Assembly: GCA_024233345.1 (NCBI GenBank)
Contig: JACKPT010000001.1
Location: forward strand, 124,001 to 188,000
Source of the DNA: Verrucomicrobiota bacterium
Lineage (GTDB): Bacteria; Verrucomicrobiota; Kiritimatiellia; CAIVKH01
Direction of reading: 5' to 3'
DNA: 64,000 bases
Made by a program: the position numbers and the translations under genes. Numbering within the stretch: position 1 is the first letter of the stretch; each line of letters starts with the position of its first letter. The notes beneath the pieces are model-generated. The model searched no databases. It was given only the letters and a program-made list of their open reading frames with translations, and was not told where the DNA came from. Positions 7,934 through 17,632 of the stretch are shown here, piece after piece.

Positions 7934-10900
7934 TTATTCGGTGATCGGTCGGGCCGGCCAGACGCTCTGGTCCAGGGCGTTCATCTGAAATTTCCAGTCG
8001 CCCTGCCGCTGGGTGATGCGGGCAACCAGACGGTTTTTGCCCGGAGGCAATGAGACCCGGGTGATGTCATCGTCCGGTTGGAAGCCCCGCGGGGTATTGG
8101 CATCGAGGACTTTGAGGCCGTTCAGCCATAACGTCAGCCCGTCATCCGAACCGCTCCGCAATTCCACCTTGGTTGGTTTGCGCACGGTCAAGGTGGTGAT
8201 GGCGTAAACCGTGGCATCGGTGACCTTCTCGCCGAAGAGATACTCAAAGTCCAGCAGGTTGTCCGCCAGATGCTCCCGCCCGATCGGCATCCAGTGGCCA
8301 GGGATACTGGTCGGCGGCCAAGCGGAATCGTTGGCCATCCGGTCCCAGGTCATTTTCCACCCCAGGTTCTCGATGGGGAGGTCTTGAATGGGCCCGCAGA
8401 TCTGCCATGGCAACGGCTGAATGCGGTAGGAGGTCGTACGCTCCGGCTCCCGTCCCGGTACGTAGGCACCGATGTCGTCAAAGCCGTCACTGAATCCCTC
8501 CGCCTGGCCTCCGCCGGGGGCGGTGACATGAAACGCCATGTCCCAGTCGCCCTCATTCTGGGATACTTTTACCAGCAGGGTGTTTACACCGTTGGAGAGG
8601 GTGGCGAGAACGATGTCGTCGTCAAAGCGGGAGGCGCGGTTGGTGATCAATTCGTGGATCAATTCCCCATTCAGCCATACCTTGATGCTGTCATCGGAGC
8701 CAAACCGCAACTCCGCCATGCGGTTTCCGTCGGATCGAATCCGGGTCAGGGCGTAGGCACTGGCATGCTGTGTGGTTGGGCCGTACCATGCGCCGAAATC
8801 GATCACCCCTTGCTCGGCCAGTTGATCCCTGGGCAGGGGGTCCCAGGCGGTCAGGGATTGGTCCGGGAATTGAAACGCGACTTCGGGTCCATATTCCCAT
8901 TCCGGGGCATAGGGTGTGCGGTGGGCGATGGCACCGGTTTTTTCCGGGAAGGGTCCGGTGATCACCCAGGTGGCGGGGGTTGGCAGCGTGCAAACCAACC
9001 GGGTATATTCGCCCTCCCCGCCCTTGACCACCCAGCGGATTCGTTCATCTCCGATGAGAGCGCTTGGGTCGCGGGTGACCGTCCACTGGATGGTTTGGGT
9101 CTGGGCTCCGGCCAGGGTGATGACCTGTTGGGCTGGCGACACCTTCACACCGGCTGTGGCCGCAGCGGAAACCTGGACTTTCTTCTCGACCGGTTCATGG
9201 TTGACCAGCGTGGTCGTGACTTCGAAGGGCGCATCACGCAACATCAGGTCACGAAAGTCCGGAGGGAGCAATTCCACCGGTGATCCCCAGGATACAACCG
9301 CCCGCACCAGGGGAACGCGGTGGCTCCCGGATAGGCTGGACAGGGTCAGGATTTGCTGTTTTCCGTCCATGTCCCGGTCGGCTGCAGCCTGCCATGTGCC
9401 GGTGATGCGGCGGCCGGTCTGCACAAGCCGTCCCGCTTCCGGTCGCGCTCCCGGTTCATCGATTGCCCACCCCGCTTCGACCCGACTGGTCCACGTCGGA
9501 AGCACATCAAATCCAACCGAGACGGTTCGGCTTTGGGTGTCCGGATAAAAGGACAGGTCGAGGTTGCGAATCGGCGATCGCTCGGCATCGATGACCAGGG
9601 TGCGAAAGGCCATCTCAGCCCGCCAATGACCCAGTTCGGCGCCTTCGTCCAGGTGCACGGGAATGGCCGCCCCTTCGCGCAAGAATAGCGGGATATCCAA
9701 CAAATCCATCGGGACGGCCTGTTCGGATGGACCCTCATAGGCCACGCGTTGGGTGAGGTGGTGCCAGATTCCGGCGGGGAATCGAACCACCCGGCTCTTG
9801 ACGCCGGGCTCCAGCACCGGCGTGACCAGCAGGTCGGGGCCAAGCATGTATTGGGTTTCCTCGCGCAGAAAGCGCTGGTCCTCCGGGAATTCCAGAGTCA
9901 TCGGCCGCATGATGGGCAATCCGGTCGCTTCGGCTTGTTTCCCAAGACCGATCAGATAGGGCTTCAGGTTCATTCGCAGGTGGGCCAGGGTACGGTAGGC
10001 GTTCAGTGCCTCCTCACCAAACAGCCATGGCTCGCGCGCGGTCACCCCGTGATACTGCATCAGTGGACTCAGCGCGCCAAATTGCGCCCATCGGATATAG
10101 AGTTCAGGGGTGGGGGTATCGATATAACCACCAATGTCATGACTCCAGAAGGGGGCCCCGCTGATCGAGGCGGACAAGCCCGCCGGCAGCAGGGATCGGT
10201 AATCCATCCAGTTGGCAAACTGATCGCCGGCCCACAGGCCCGGCGTCTTTTCGATGCCAAGACTGCCGCTGCGGGCCCACAACATGCCGTCCACCTTCTC
10301 TTCCGCCAGGAGGTCGGTGAGGGCCTGATTGTAGAGATAGGACCACTCATTATGCATCTCCCAACCCCTTCGTCCGTCAAAAAAAACATCGTCGGGTTTG
10401 ATGTCCTCACCATCGTCGGCCTTGAATCCGGCCACCGATGTCTTGAGGGCTGGTCGAACCAGGTCCTGCCAGAATTTCACTGCGTCCGGGTTGGTGAAAT
10501 CAATGTTGGCAAACCCGGCAAGCCAGTGTTCCCGATGGCTGATGGAACCGTCCGGCTTTTTGACGAAGTAGCCCTTTTCTGCCGCGACCTGGTAATGGGG
10601 AGAGGCCGGATGAAGGATCGGCACCTGCCACAGCACATTCCGGATGCCGAGCGTCTCGCACCAGTTCAAATATCGATCCAGCTCCGGCCACCGGTAATCG
10701 GTGTTGAAGTTGTTGAAATTACCATCCTCACTGGACCCCTTCCACGCTTCCTGAACGATCGCGGCAACCGGCAGGTCCCGGTCGATACTTCCCTGAATCG
10801 CCGCTTCCGCCTCACCCTGATTTTCATAACTGTTTTTGCTGATCCACGGACCCCACGCCCAGTCCGGGATGGATTTGACCGGGCCTTGAATGCGCATCCG

Positions 10901-11650
10901 GTCCATCAGTTGCTCCCGGAGATTCGGGGCCAGGCTCAGGGTAAAAGTCATGGCTCTGCCGGGACGGGAATACCGGTGGAAGCCATCGCCCCCGCTGTTC
11001 AGATCCATGATTCCTTCGGGATTGTCGGCCGGAAACAAGCCATAGCCCGCACTGCTGTACAGGATCGGTGTGGTGAAATAGGTGAGATCATTCAAGTCTC
11101 CCTGGCCCGGGGCGTCGACAATCCATAAATCCACCCGCTTGCCCGCCTGATCCAATGCATCAAACCGTTCACCCAGGCCATAGATGGCTTCCTTTTCCTG
11201 TGCCTTCCACTCCAGCAGTAATCCCGGAACCCCCGCCCGGCCGAAAGCCTCAAACGGAACCAGATGCCCGGCCCACAAGACCTGTTCGCCCGGCCCGACC
11301 ACCCGGAGGTTGCCTTCGCGCACATCGACGGTCAGCTCCTCGGACAGGCTCCAAACCTCGGCCTGACTATCCGGGACTCCGGTTTTTTCCGCCTCAACCT
11401 GAATCATCCGGTCGCTAATCCGGGTCAGCGTGTAGGTAAAGCCGCCCAGGGAAAAATTCATCGTCATCTTCTGGACCTCGCGGGGTGGGGTGGTGATGGA
11501 AGGGGACGCAGGCGCCGTTTCCTGACTTGCCTCCACGGATTTCTTTTCCTGCTTGGGCCGGGATGGCGAACAGGCACTCAACCCGCAAAAAGACAGGACA
11601 AGAAGGGTTGCCAGCGAACAGCGAAGAACGTGTGGGTACATCATGTGCAT
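7934..11650 (-). CDS. GH31 family glycoside hydrolase (alpha-glucosidase/xylosidase type) lipoprotein with two C-terminal accessory modules
   Basis: A 1238-residue protein. The N-terminus is a lipoprotein signal (LATLLVLSFCGLSAC). A GH31 N-terminal beta domain (EKEAIYGLGERFDALD) is followed by the barrel: PDWAWGPWISKNSYENQGEA, VLWQVPILHP, the nucleophile region GFKADDGE near residue 411 and the acid/base region WAGDQFANW near residue 475. GH31 enzymes cleave alpha-glucosidic or alpha-xylosidic bonds with retention. The C-terminal ~330 residues hold two related modules, each opening with W(V/Q)I(T/C)GP and containing (G)SDD(S/G)(I/L)xxWLNG and GxNxLxxxxxQxxGDW, similar to PA14-like or carbohydrate-binding jelly rolls. 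Start: ATG 11650, 11644 or 11641; no clear ribosome site. Substrate specificity cannot be read from the sequence. Confidence 0.88.
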   Translation of the reverse strand: MHMMYPHVLRCSLATLLVLSFCGLSACSPSRPKQEKKSVEASQETAPASPSITTPPREVQKMTMNFSLGGFTYTLTRISDRMIQVEAEKTGVPDSQAEVWSLSEELTVDVREGNLRVVGPGEQVLWAGHLVPFEAFGRAGVPGLLLEWKAQEKEAIYGLGERFDALDQAGKRVDLWIVDAPGQGDLNDLTYFTTPILYSSAGYGLFPADNPEGIMDLNSGGDGFHRYSRPGRAMTFTLSLAPNLREQLMDRMRIQGPVKSIPDWAWGPWISKNSYENQGEAEAAIQGSIDRDLPVAAIVQEAWKGSSEDGNFNNFNTDYRWPELDRYLNWCETLGIRNVLWQVPILHPASPHYQVAAEKGYFVKKPDGSISHREHWLAGFANIDFTNPDAVKFWQDLVRPALKTSVAGFKADDGEDIKPDDVFFDGRRGWEMHNEWSYLYNQALTDLLAEEKVDGMLWARSGSLGIEKTPGLWAGDQFANWMDYRSLLPAGLSASISGAPFWSHDIGGYIDTPTPELYIRWAQFGALSPLMQYHGVTAREPWLFGEEALNAYRTLAHLRMNLKPYLIGLGKQAEATGLPIMRPMTLEFPEDQRFLREETQYMLGPDLLVTPVLEPGVKSRVVRFPAGIWHHLTQRVAYEGPSEQAVPMDLLDIPLFLREGAAIPVHLDEGAELGHWRAEMAFRTLVIDAERSPIRNLDLSFYPDTQSRTVSVGFDVLPTWTSRVEAGWAIDEPGARPEAGRLVQTGRRITGTWQAAADRDMDGKQQILTLSSLSGSHRVPLVRAVVSWGSPVELLPPDFRDLMLRDAPFEVTTTLVNHEPVEKKVQVSAAATAGVKVSPAQQVITLAGAQTQTIQWTVTRDPSALIGDERIRWVVKGGEGEYTRLVCTLPTPATWVITGPFPEKTGAIAHRTPYAPEWEYGPEVAFQFPDQSLTAWDPLPRDQLAEQGVIDFGAWYGPTTQHASAYALTRIRSDGNRMAELRFGSDDSIKVWLNGELIHELITNRASRFDDDIVLATLSNGVNTLLVKVSQNEGDWDMAFHVTAPGGGQAEGFSDGFDDIGAYVPGREPERTTSYRIQPLPWQICGPIQDLPIENLGWKMTWDRMANDSAWPPTSIPGHWMPIGREHLADNLLDFEYLFGEKVTDATVYAITTLTVRKPTKVELRSGSDDGLTLWLNGLKVLDANTPRGFQPDDDITRVSLPPGKNRLVARITQRQGDWKFQMNALDQSVWPARPITE

Positions 11651-11904
11651 AGGCGCAAGGCTATCCGAGGAGACTGCGCGGGGAAAGCCCGAATCGTTTT
11701 TGGGGCAAGGATTCACGATGATGATCCTGCAGACTTTCGCGGAGGCGGCTTGTGATGCGTCGGATGTTATCCTCCAGCGGTGCCAGACACCTGAAACCCG
11801 AAACCCAACACCTATACGCTGAAACCTCCTTGCCCCCAAGTCTTGTCTTGCCCGCTTCCGTGCATTACCATACCGAGCTTTTCCACGAACGAAAGAAGCA
11901 GATC

Positions 11905-14526
11905 ATGGCCAAATATCCATTTTCCGACATTGAAGCCAAATGGCAGGCATACTGGGACGAGCATCAATGCTTCCGCACCCCGGATGAAATCGATACGTCC
12001 AAGCCCAAATACTATGTGCTGGATATGTTTCCTTACCCCAGCGGGGCGGGATTGCATGTCGGGCATCCCGAAGGCTATACCGCGACGGATATCCTCGCCC
12101 GCTACAAGCGGATGAAGGGGTTCAATGTGTTGCATCCGATGGGGTGGGATGCCTTCGGCCTGCCCGCCGAGCAGTACGCGGTCAAAACCGGAACCCACCC
12201 GAGGGAAACCACCGCGACCAATATCAACCGGTTTCGCGAGCAGCTCAAGGCAATCGGATTTTCCTATGACTGGCAGCGGGAGGTCTCCACCACCGACCCC
12301 GACTACTTCCGGTGGACCCAGTGGATTTTCCTCCAGCTCTATCGAAAGGGCCTCGCCTACCAGGCGGAGATCCCGGTCAATTGGTGCCCCGAGCTGGGGA
12401 CGGTTCTGGCCAATGAAGAGGTGATCGACGGCAAGAGTGAAGTGGGGGGGCACCCGGTGGTGCGCAAGCCGATGCGGCAGTGGGTGCTGAAAATCACCGA
12501 CTATGCAGAGCGGTTGCTTCAGGATCTGGATGGGTTGGATTGGCCGGACAGCATCAAGGAGATGCAGCGGAATTGGATTGGCCGTTCCGAGGGGGCGGAA
12601 GTGGACTTCGCGGTGCAGGGTCACCCCGACAAAACGATCCGGGTGTTTACCACCCGGCCCGACACGCTGTTTGGCGCGACCTACATGGTGCTTGCTCCTG
12701 AGCACCCGCTCGCGGTTGACCTTGCCTCCCCTGAGCAAAAGGATGCGGTTCTCGCCTACCGGGAGAGCGCCTTGCGCAAGAGCGAGCTGGAGCGAACCGA
12801 GTTGCAGAAAAAGAAAACCGGGGTGCCAACCGGGGGGTATGCGATCAATCCGGTCAACGGGGAGGCGATTCCGGTCTGGGTCGCAGACTATGTCCTGTGG
12901 GGATATGGCACCGGAGCCATCATGGCGGTACCCGCGCACGATGACCGTGACTTCGAGTTCGCCACCCAATTTCAATTGCCCATCACCACGGTGGTTGCCC
13001 CGGTCGAAGGGTCCGCAGATCCGGGGGTGGCCTTTATCGGCGAGGGTCTGGCTGTGAATTCGGGGTTGATCGACGGGTTGCCCACTGCGGAGGCCAAGCA
13101 GAAGATTACCGAGTGGCTCGCGAGCCAGGGCAAGGGTCAGGCCAAGGTGAATTACAAGCTGCGTGATTGGTTGTTCAGCCGCCAGCGGTACTGGGGTGAG
13201 CCTTTCCCCATCTACTTTGTCGACGGTGAGGCCCGGCCCGTGCCCGAGGAGCAACTGCCCCTGACCCTGCCTGATGTGGAGTCCTACAAGCCCAGTGGCA
13301 CCGGGGAAAGCCCGCTGTCCACCGTGGAACACTGGCTGCACATCACCGATCCGGTCACCGGTAAGCCCGCGGTTCGGGAAACCAACACCATGCCCCAATG
13401 GGCCGGTTCATGCTGGTACTTCCTGCGGTTTATCGACCCGAAGAATGATACCTGTCTGGTCGATCCCGGGAAGGAAAAGTACTGGATGCCGGTAGACCTG
13501 TATGTCGGCGGCGCCGAGCATGCGGTGCTCCATTTGTTGTACGCGCGTTTCTGGCACAAGGTTTTGTATGATATCGGCGTGGTGTCAACGGTGGAGCCCT
13601 TTCAGCGGTTGGTGAACCAGGGGATGATCCTCGGGGAGATCGAATATACCCTGTTCCGCGACGGCAACGGCCATGCCGTCAGCGCGGACCTGGTCGACGG
13701 GGAAGGCAATCACAAGCAGACCGGCATGGCCTTGACTGCGGAAAAACTGACCGATGCGGAGGTGGAAAAGCGGGGGGAGGGATTTGTGTGGAAACAGGAT
13801 GGCGCGATCCGGATTGCCGCCCGCGCCCACAAGATGAGCAAAAGCCGCGGCAATGTGATCAATCCCGATGTGGTGATCGAACAGTATGGCGCGGACTCCC
13901 TCCGCTTGTACGAAATGTTCATGGGGCCCTTGGAGCAGGTGAAGCCGTGGAGCATGCGTGGGGTTGAGGGGGTCTATCGCTTTTTGGGGCGGGTGTGGCG
14001 AATGATTGTCGATGAAGATACCGAGCAGTTGGTTGCTGCGGTGGTGGATACCGAGCCGTCTCCCGAGCAGAATAAGCGCCTGCATCAGACGATACGCAAG
14101 GTCACGGAGGACATCGAAGCGTTACGGTTCAATACCGCAATCTCCGCCATGATGGAGTTTGTCAACGAGGCGACCCGATGGACGGAACGGCCCAGAAAGG
14201 TATTGTCGACCTTTGTTTCCCTGTTGCATCCCTTTGCCCCCCACATTGCCGAAGAGCTCTGGCAACGGCTGGGCAATGACGGGAACCTCAGTAGCCATCC
14301 GTGGCCGGACTATGACCCTGCCTGCCTGGTGGAGGCGGTGATCAAAATCCCCGTGCAGGTGAATGGAAAAACCCGGGGGGTGATCGAAACCGACGCCGAG
14401 GCGGGGCAGGAAGCGGTGGTCGAGGCGGCCCTTTCTCTCGCGACGGTGCAGGCCCAGCTCGAGGGAAAAACCTTGCGAAAGGTCATTTTCATCCCCGGCA
14501 AAATGCTGAATCTGGTAGTGGGATAG
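11905..14526 (+). CDS. leuS: Leucyl-tRNA synthetase
   Basis: An 873-residue class I synthetase charging tRNA-Leu in the cytoplasm. The HIGH signature appears as HVGH (residues 51-54, within PSGAGLHVGHPEGYTATDI) and KMSKS as KMSKSRGNVINPD near residue 643. A CP1 editing domain lies between them (VFTTRPDTLFGATYMVLAPEH, and GAIMAVPAHDDRDFEFA), and the anticodon-binding and C-terminal domains are intact (KIPVQVNGKTRGVIE). Length is normal for bacterial LeuRS. The start is ATG 11905 with AGAAG a few bases upstream; a longer in-frame reading enters the divergent promoter region shared with the GH31 gene. The Fic gene follows 72 bases later. Confidence 0.97.
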   Translation: MAKYPFSDIEAKWQAYWDEHQCFRTPDEIDTSKPKYYVLDMFPYPSGAGLHVGHPEGYTATDILARYKRMKGFNVLHPMGWDAFGLPAEQYAVKTGTHPRETTATNINRFREQLKAIGFSYDWQREVSTTDPDYFRWTQWIFLQLYRKGLAYQAEIPVNWCPELGTVLANEEVIDGKSEVGGHPVVRKPMRQWVLKITDYAERLLQDLDGLDWPDSIKEMQRNWIGRSEGAEVDFAVQGHPDKTIRVFTTRPDTLFGATYMVLAPEHPLAVDLASPEQKDAVLAYRESALRKSELERTELQKKKTGVPTGGYAINPVNGEAIPVWVADYVLWGYGTGAIMAVPAHDDRDFEFATQFQLPITTVVAPVEGSADPGVAFIGEGLAVNSGLIDGLPTAEAKQKITEWLASQGKGQAKVNYKLRDWLFSRQRYWGEPFPIYFVDGEARPVPEEQLPLTLPDVESYKPSGTGESPLSTVEHWLHITDPVTGKPAVRETNTMPQWAGSCWYFLRFIDPKNDTCLVDPGKEKYWMPVDLYVGGAEHAVLHLLYARFWHKVLYDIGVVSTVEPFQRLVNQGMILGEIEYTLFRDGNGHAVSADLVDGEGNHKQTGMALTAEKLTDAEVEKRGEGFVWKQDGAIRIAARAHKMSKSRGNVINPDVVIEQYGADSLRLYEMFMGPLEQVKPWSMRGVEGVYRFLGRVWRMIVDEDTEQLVAAVVDTEPSPEQNKRLHQTIRKVTEDIEALRFNTAISAMMEFVNEATRWTERPRKVLSTFVSLLHPFAPHIAEELWQRLGNDGNLSSHPWPDYDPACLVEAVIKIPVQVNGKTRGVIETDAEAGQEAVVEAALSLATVQAQLEGKTLRKVIFIPGKMLNLVVG

Positions 14527-14598
14527 CCGGTTGGTGTTGGTCAGGCCTCCCGGAGTGGCAAACCGCATATTGGGTGGTATCCTGTGGCGAGGAACCTG

Positions 14599-15414
14599 AT
14601 GATTTTACTTCCACCCGAAACGATTGAAGTCAACCAGCAGCTGCTCGATGAGGCCGACCAGGACTTGAAGTCGATATACCGGCTGATTGTGTTTGGCGAG
14701 CGGTACCATGCGGTCGATTTGTTGAACCGCTATCAGGAGGCGATCCAGCATCTGCAAACCGTGCTCGGCATCAAAAATGCCCAACAGGAGGCTCAGAGCG
14801 TGGAGGAGGCGCGCGAGTATCTGCGACACCTCAAGGCATGCATGGCCATGATCATTGTCGAGATTTCCGAGCAACGGAACTTCGAACGCCCGGCCGACCT
14901 GTTGCGCCTCTTCCGGGTCATCACGCCGGAGTCCGCTGCGCACCACCCCAATTCCTTCCGCCAGACATGTGTTCAGTTCGGCCCGTTCTTCGCCCCCGAG
15001 CCCTCGGAGATCAATGGATTGATCGAACAATTGTTTGCCATCCTGCCCGAACTACCGCATCCCTTGATCCGAGCGGCTTACCTGCATCATGAGTTGGTGC
15101 GCATTCATCCCTTCGTCGATGGAAACGGACGGGTCAGTCGCATGGCCAAAAACTGGTTGCTGATGTATGACCTCTATCCCCCCATATTCATCTATGGTAT
15201 CGACGAGCATCACCGTTACATCTCCAGCCTGCAAAACAGCTTTCTGGACCTCGCCCGGGATCCGCATCATTTTGGTGAACATACCAAGGCGTTCTTTGCG
15301 TCGGAACTGCGGCGGATCAAGGCCAGCACCGGGTTTATTCTGAACCGGATGCGCAACAACCCCCAGATCATGTTCGGGAAGGAAGATCTCGACAGCACAC
15401 CCTACCGGGCATGA
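14599..15414 (+). CDS. Fic domain protein (probable AMPylase/nucleotidyl transferase)
   Basis: A 271-residue protein with the Fic active-site motif HPFVDGNGRVSRM near residues 173-185; the histidine is the catalytic base and the D/N/G residues bind phosphate and magnesium. An N-terminal helical region (LLDEADQDLKSIYRLIVFGE, residues 14-90) precedes the core. I do not see a clear inhibitory (S/T)xxxE(G/N) helix, so autoinhibition is unproved. Fic proteins usually transfer AMP from ATP to protein Ser/Thr/Tyr; the target here is unknown. Start: GAGGA at 14588-14592 fits ATG 14599, better than GTG 14584. No antitoxin-like partner gene is adjacent. Confidence 0.82.
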   Translation: MILLPPETIEVNQQLLDEADQDLKSIYRLIVFGERYHAVDLLNRYQEAIQHLQTVLGIKNAQQEAQSVEEAREYLRHLKACMAMIIVEISEQRNFERPADLLRLFRVITPESAAHHPNSFRQTCVQFGPFFAPEPSEINGLIEQLFAILPELPHPLIRAAYLHHELVRIHPFVDGNGRVSRMAKNWLLMYDLYPPIFIYGIDEHHRYISSLQNSFLDLARDPHHFGEHTKAFFASELRRIKASTGFILNRMRNNPQIMFGKEDLDSTPYRA

Positions 15415-15451
15415 TCGTGCGCGCGAAGGCGGTCACCGGCCGGGGGCATCT

Positions 15452-16558
15452 TCAGAACAGATAGCTGAGTCCGGTGACAATACTGATCTGATAGTCTTTG
15501 GCAATGATCGGACTGTCGGTAATTTCCGCCGGCAACCACTCATAGGTGGTAAACAGGACGGCCTGCCAGTTATCGATCGGAGCCCACGAAATGCCGGCAC
15601 TGAGGTTGGGGATCAGGGCGTCACCCGGATCATAGGCGGGGCGGCCGGGCCGGGCTTCGTTGGCCCCGACGCCGTAGTAGTAAGCGGTGTAACGGTCGGA
15701 ATTCCAAGTCAGGCCGGCGCCGCAGGAGAGGCGCAACTTGGGTCGGGCGTAACTGTAATCAATATCCAGTGAAGCAATCTGACCCTCATGGCGGCCGAGA
15801 ACATCGGTTTTCAAACCCAGGTCGAGGTCGAGGTTGAACGGGGCCTCGTAGGAAAGACCTGCCCCGGCCATCAGGGTGTTTTCCCGTTTATCCATATCGG
15901 CAAGAAAGGTGCTTTCCTCAAACACATCTCCGCCAAACCGGTAGTCGGCAAGAATCCGGAAGTCGGTCACCTCGGTGCGGAAGGCGACAAAGCTGGCCAT
16001 GGGACCAAAGACCGCAAGCCGGTCACCGATATAGACCACGAACGGGATGGGGGAAAGGGCGTTGTCCCCGTCTCGGTAGGGGCTGGTGGAGTAGACGGCC
16101 CCGGCCCCGAGGCCCCAGTTTGCTTTGAATTCCGGGGGCTGGGTCATTTGTACGGTCAGGTCGGGAAACCCGGTGTCGGTGGTGAACTGGGTCTGGGCAA
16201 AGGTGGGCCGTCCCATCCGCACCGCAGGGTTCATGGAGTAGCCGATGGGCTCGCGCGGAATCCCGATTCCACTGCGGTCGAGTTCCCCGTTCCGGTTGAT
16301 GTCATGATAGACGCTGATGGCATAGATCCCGGAAACCATTTCGGGTAATGCCACGGTCATGGTCGGTGCGGTGACCGGGACCGGGATTTCCCGCAAGGGA
16401 GATTTGGTGTCATACCCGATCCGGGTGTCATAGATACGGACCAGTAGTTGGCCCTCCACCGGGTCGATGGCGGTTACCGTAAGCTGGGGTTCAGCTCGCG
16501 CGGCCGAAAATGGTAGAACCAGTGCAAGCAGGGTAAGACGAAAAAGCCTCATGTTCAT
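15452..16558 (-). CDS. DUF2141 domain fused to MipA/OmpV-like outer-membrane protein
   Basis: A 368-residue protein with a signal peptide (FRLTLLALVLPFSAARA). Residues 25-135 match DUF2141: GQLLVRIYDTR, SGIYAISVYHDINRNGELD, GIGIPREPIGYSMNP. Residues 140-368 look like a MipA/OmpV beta barrel: GLGAGAVYSTSPYRDGDNAL, PFVVYIGDRLAVFGPMASF, then alternating strands with D-L-G-L patterns, ending in aromatic YLF as outer-membrane barrels do. MipA links MltA and PBP1B in Escherichia coli, but many homologues are simple barrels. The two families are usually separate, so the fusion is notable. Last gene of the minus-strand run starting at tatT. Confidence 0.75.
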   Translation of the reverse strand: MNMRLFRLTLLALVLPFSAARAEPQLTVTAIDPVEGQLLVRIYDTRIGYDTKSPLREIPVPVTAPTMTVALPEMVSGIYAISVYHDINRNGELDRSGIGIPREPIGYSMNPAVRMGRPTFAQTQFTTDTGFPDLTVQMTQPPEFKANWGLGAGAVYSTSPYRDGDNALSPIPFVVYIGDRLAVFGPMASFVAFRTEVTDFRILADYRFGGDVFEESTFLADMDKRENTLMAGAGLSYEAPFNLDLDLGLKTDVLGRHEGQIASLDIDYSYARPKLRLSCGAGLTWNSDRYTAYYYGVGANEARPGRPAYDPGDALIPNLSAGISWAPIDNWQAVLFTTYEWLPAEITDSPIIAKDYQISIVTGLSYLF

Positions 16559-16582
16559 GCCCGAATGGTACGCGCGGATATC

Positions 16583-17176
16583 TCAACCTGCAACCGCAGA
16601 CCGGATCAATTCTTCCACCGAAGCGTCCCGGGGTAATTTGGCGGCGGCCGCTTGAATCTTTTTCTGGGCGTCGGCCTGCTTGTAACCGAGGGAGATCAGG
16701 GCGAGCACGGCATCGCGGAGGTGTCGCTGGGCGGGCGCGGCGTGTTCCCCGGCGATGGCTTCGAGCGCTTCCCCGGCGCTGAGCTTGTCGCGAAGCTCGA
16801 CCAGAATCCGTTCCGCAGTTTTTTTGCCAATACCCGAAATGCCAGACAAGCGTTTGCTGTCGCCTTCCGCGATGGCGGTCTTGATGTCGCGGACGGACAG
16901 ACCGCTGAGGATGGTCACGGCCAGCTTGGGGCCGATGCCATTGACCTCAAGGAGCATCCGAAACATGGTGCGCTCGGTCTCGGTGGCGAATCCGAACAGC
17001 ACATGGGCATCTTCCCGGATCTGCAAGTGGCAGAGGACACGGCAGGGCTTGCCGGCTTCGGGCAGGCGGTCATAGGTGCTGAGGGGGATCAGCAGCTCGT
17101 ATCCGACGCCATGAACCTCCACAACCGCCCGCGCGGGATCCTTGGTGGTCAGGGTGCCTTCGAGGTGGTGAATCAT
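16583..17176 (-). CDS. ruvA: Holliday junction DNA helicase subunit RuvA
   Basis: A 197-residue protein with the three RuvA domains: an N-terminal OB fold (MIHHLEGTLTTKDPARAVVE, VGYELLIPLSTYDRLP), two helix-hairpin-helix motifs (LLEVNGIGPKLAVTILSGLS, and LSGISGIGKKTAERILVELR), and a C-terminal three-helix domain that contacts RuvB (DAVLALISLGYKQADAQKKI). RuvA tetramers bind four-way junctions and load RuvB for branch migration. The start overlaps the upstream thioredoxin stop by four bases, an unusual partnership; ruvB and ruvC are not in the window. Confidence 0.97.
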   Translation of the reverse strand: MIHHLEGTLTTKDPARAVVEVHGVGYELLIPLSTYDRLPEAGKPCRVLCHLQIREDAHVLFGFATETERTMFRMLLEVNGIGPKLAVTILSGLSVRDIKTAIAEGDSKRLSGISGIGKKTAERILVELRDKLSAGEALEAIAGEHAAPAQRHLRDAVLALISLGYKQADAQKKIQAAAAKLPRDASVEELIRSAVAG

Positions 17177-17628
17177 GGGGTGGCGGTTTCGTTGGCACGG
17201 GCCAGCAAGTCATCGATCCAGGTGGTCAATTCATCCTTGGGAATCATGCCATACCGCAGGTCGAGAGCTTTGCCATTCTGGTAGAGTACAAAGGTGGGGA
17301 GGTATTGAATCTGGTACTGCTGGGCCAGATCGGGGTTGGCGTCCACATCCACTTCCACCACCGACAGCGACCCTGCGCGCTCCTGCTCCAACTCGGCCAG
17401 AATCGGCTTCATGCGTTTGCAGGGAGGGCACCAGGTCGCGCTGAAGTCGACCAGGACCGGGTGGTCCGCTTGTTTGACCAACTGGTCGAACTCCGCATCG
17501 GTATAGACGATGGGTCCGCCTTCGGTGCCGCCGGTGCTCGCGGAGGGTGAACATCCGGCGGACAGGAGGACCAGGAAGCCCAGCAAGGCAAACCCGGTGC
17601 GGGTGATGGATCGTATTGCATGTCTCAT
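17173..17628 (-). CDS. Thioredoxin-like lipoprotein
   Basis: A 151-residue protein: lipoprotein signal with LSAGC (Cys26), then a thioredoxin fold with the active site WCPPCK (Cys67, Cys70), the strand VVEVDVDANPDLAQQY and the cis-proline region YLPTFVLY. CPPC differs from the usual CGPC; the second position influences redox potential, so this may be a periplasmic reductant or oxidant different from housekeeping thioredoxin. The gene lies four bases after the cytochrome c gene and overlaps ruvA. Membrane-anchored thioredoxin beside a c-type cytochrome would suit haem-thiol reduction in cytochrome maturation, which is an inference from context. Confidence 0.88.
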   Translation of the reverse strand: MRHAIRSITRTGFALLGFLVLLSAGCSPSASTGGTEGGPIVYTDAEFDQLVKQADHPVLVDFSATWCPPCKRMKPILAELEQERAGSLSVVEVDVDANPDLAQQYQIQYLPTFVLYQNGKALDLRYGMIPKDELTTWIDDLLARANETATP

Positions 17629-17632
17629 GTTG

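Noticed and set aside
8270..11128. Long plus-strand frames (8270-9283, 9749-11128) inside the GH31 gene
   Set aside because: They lie entirely opposite a conserved glycosidase and have Gly/Arg/Val-rich text with no motif.
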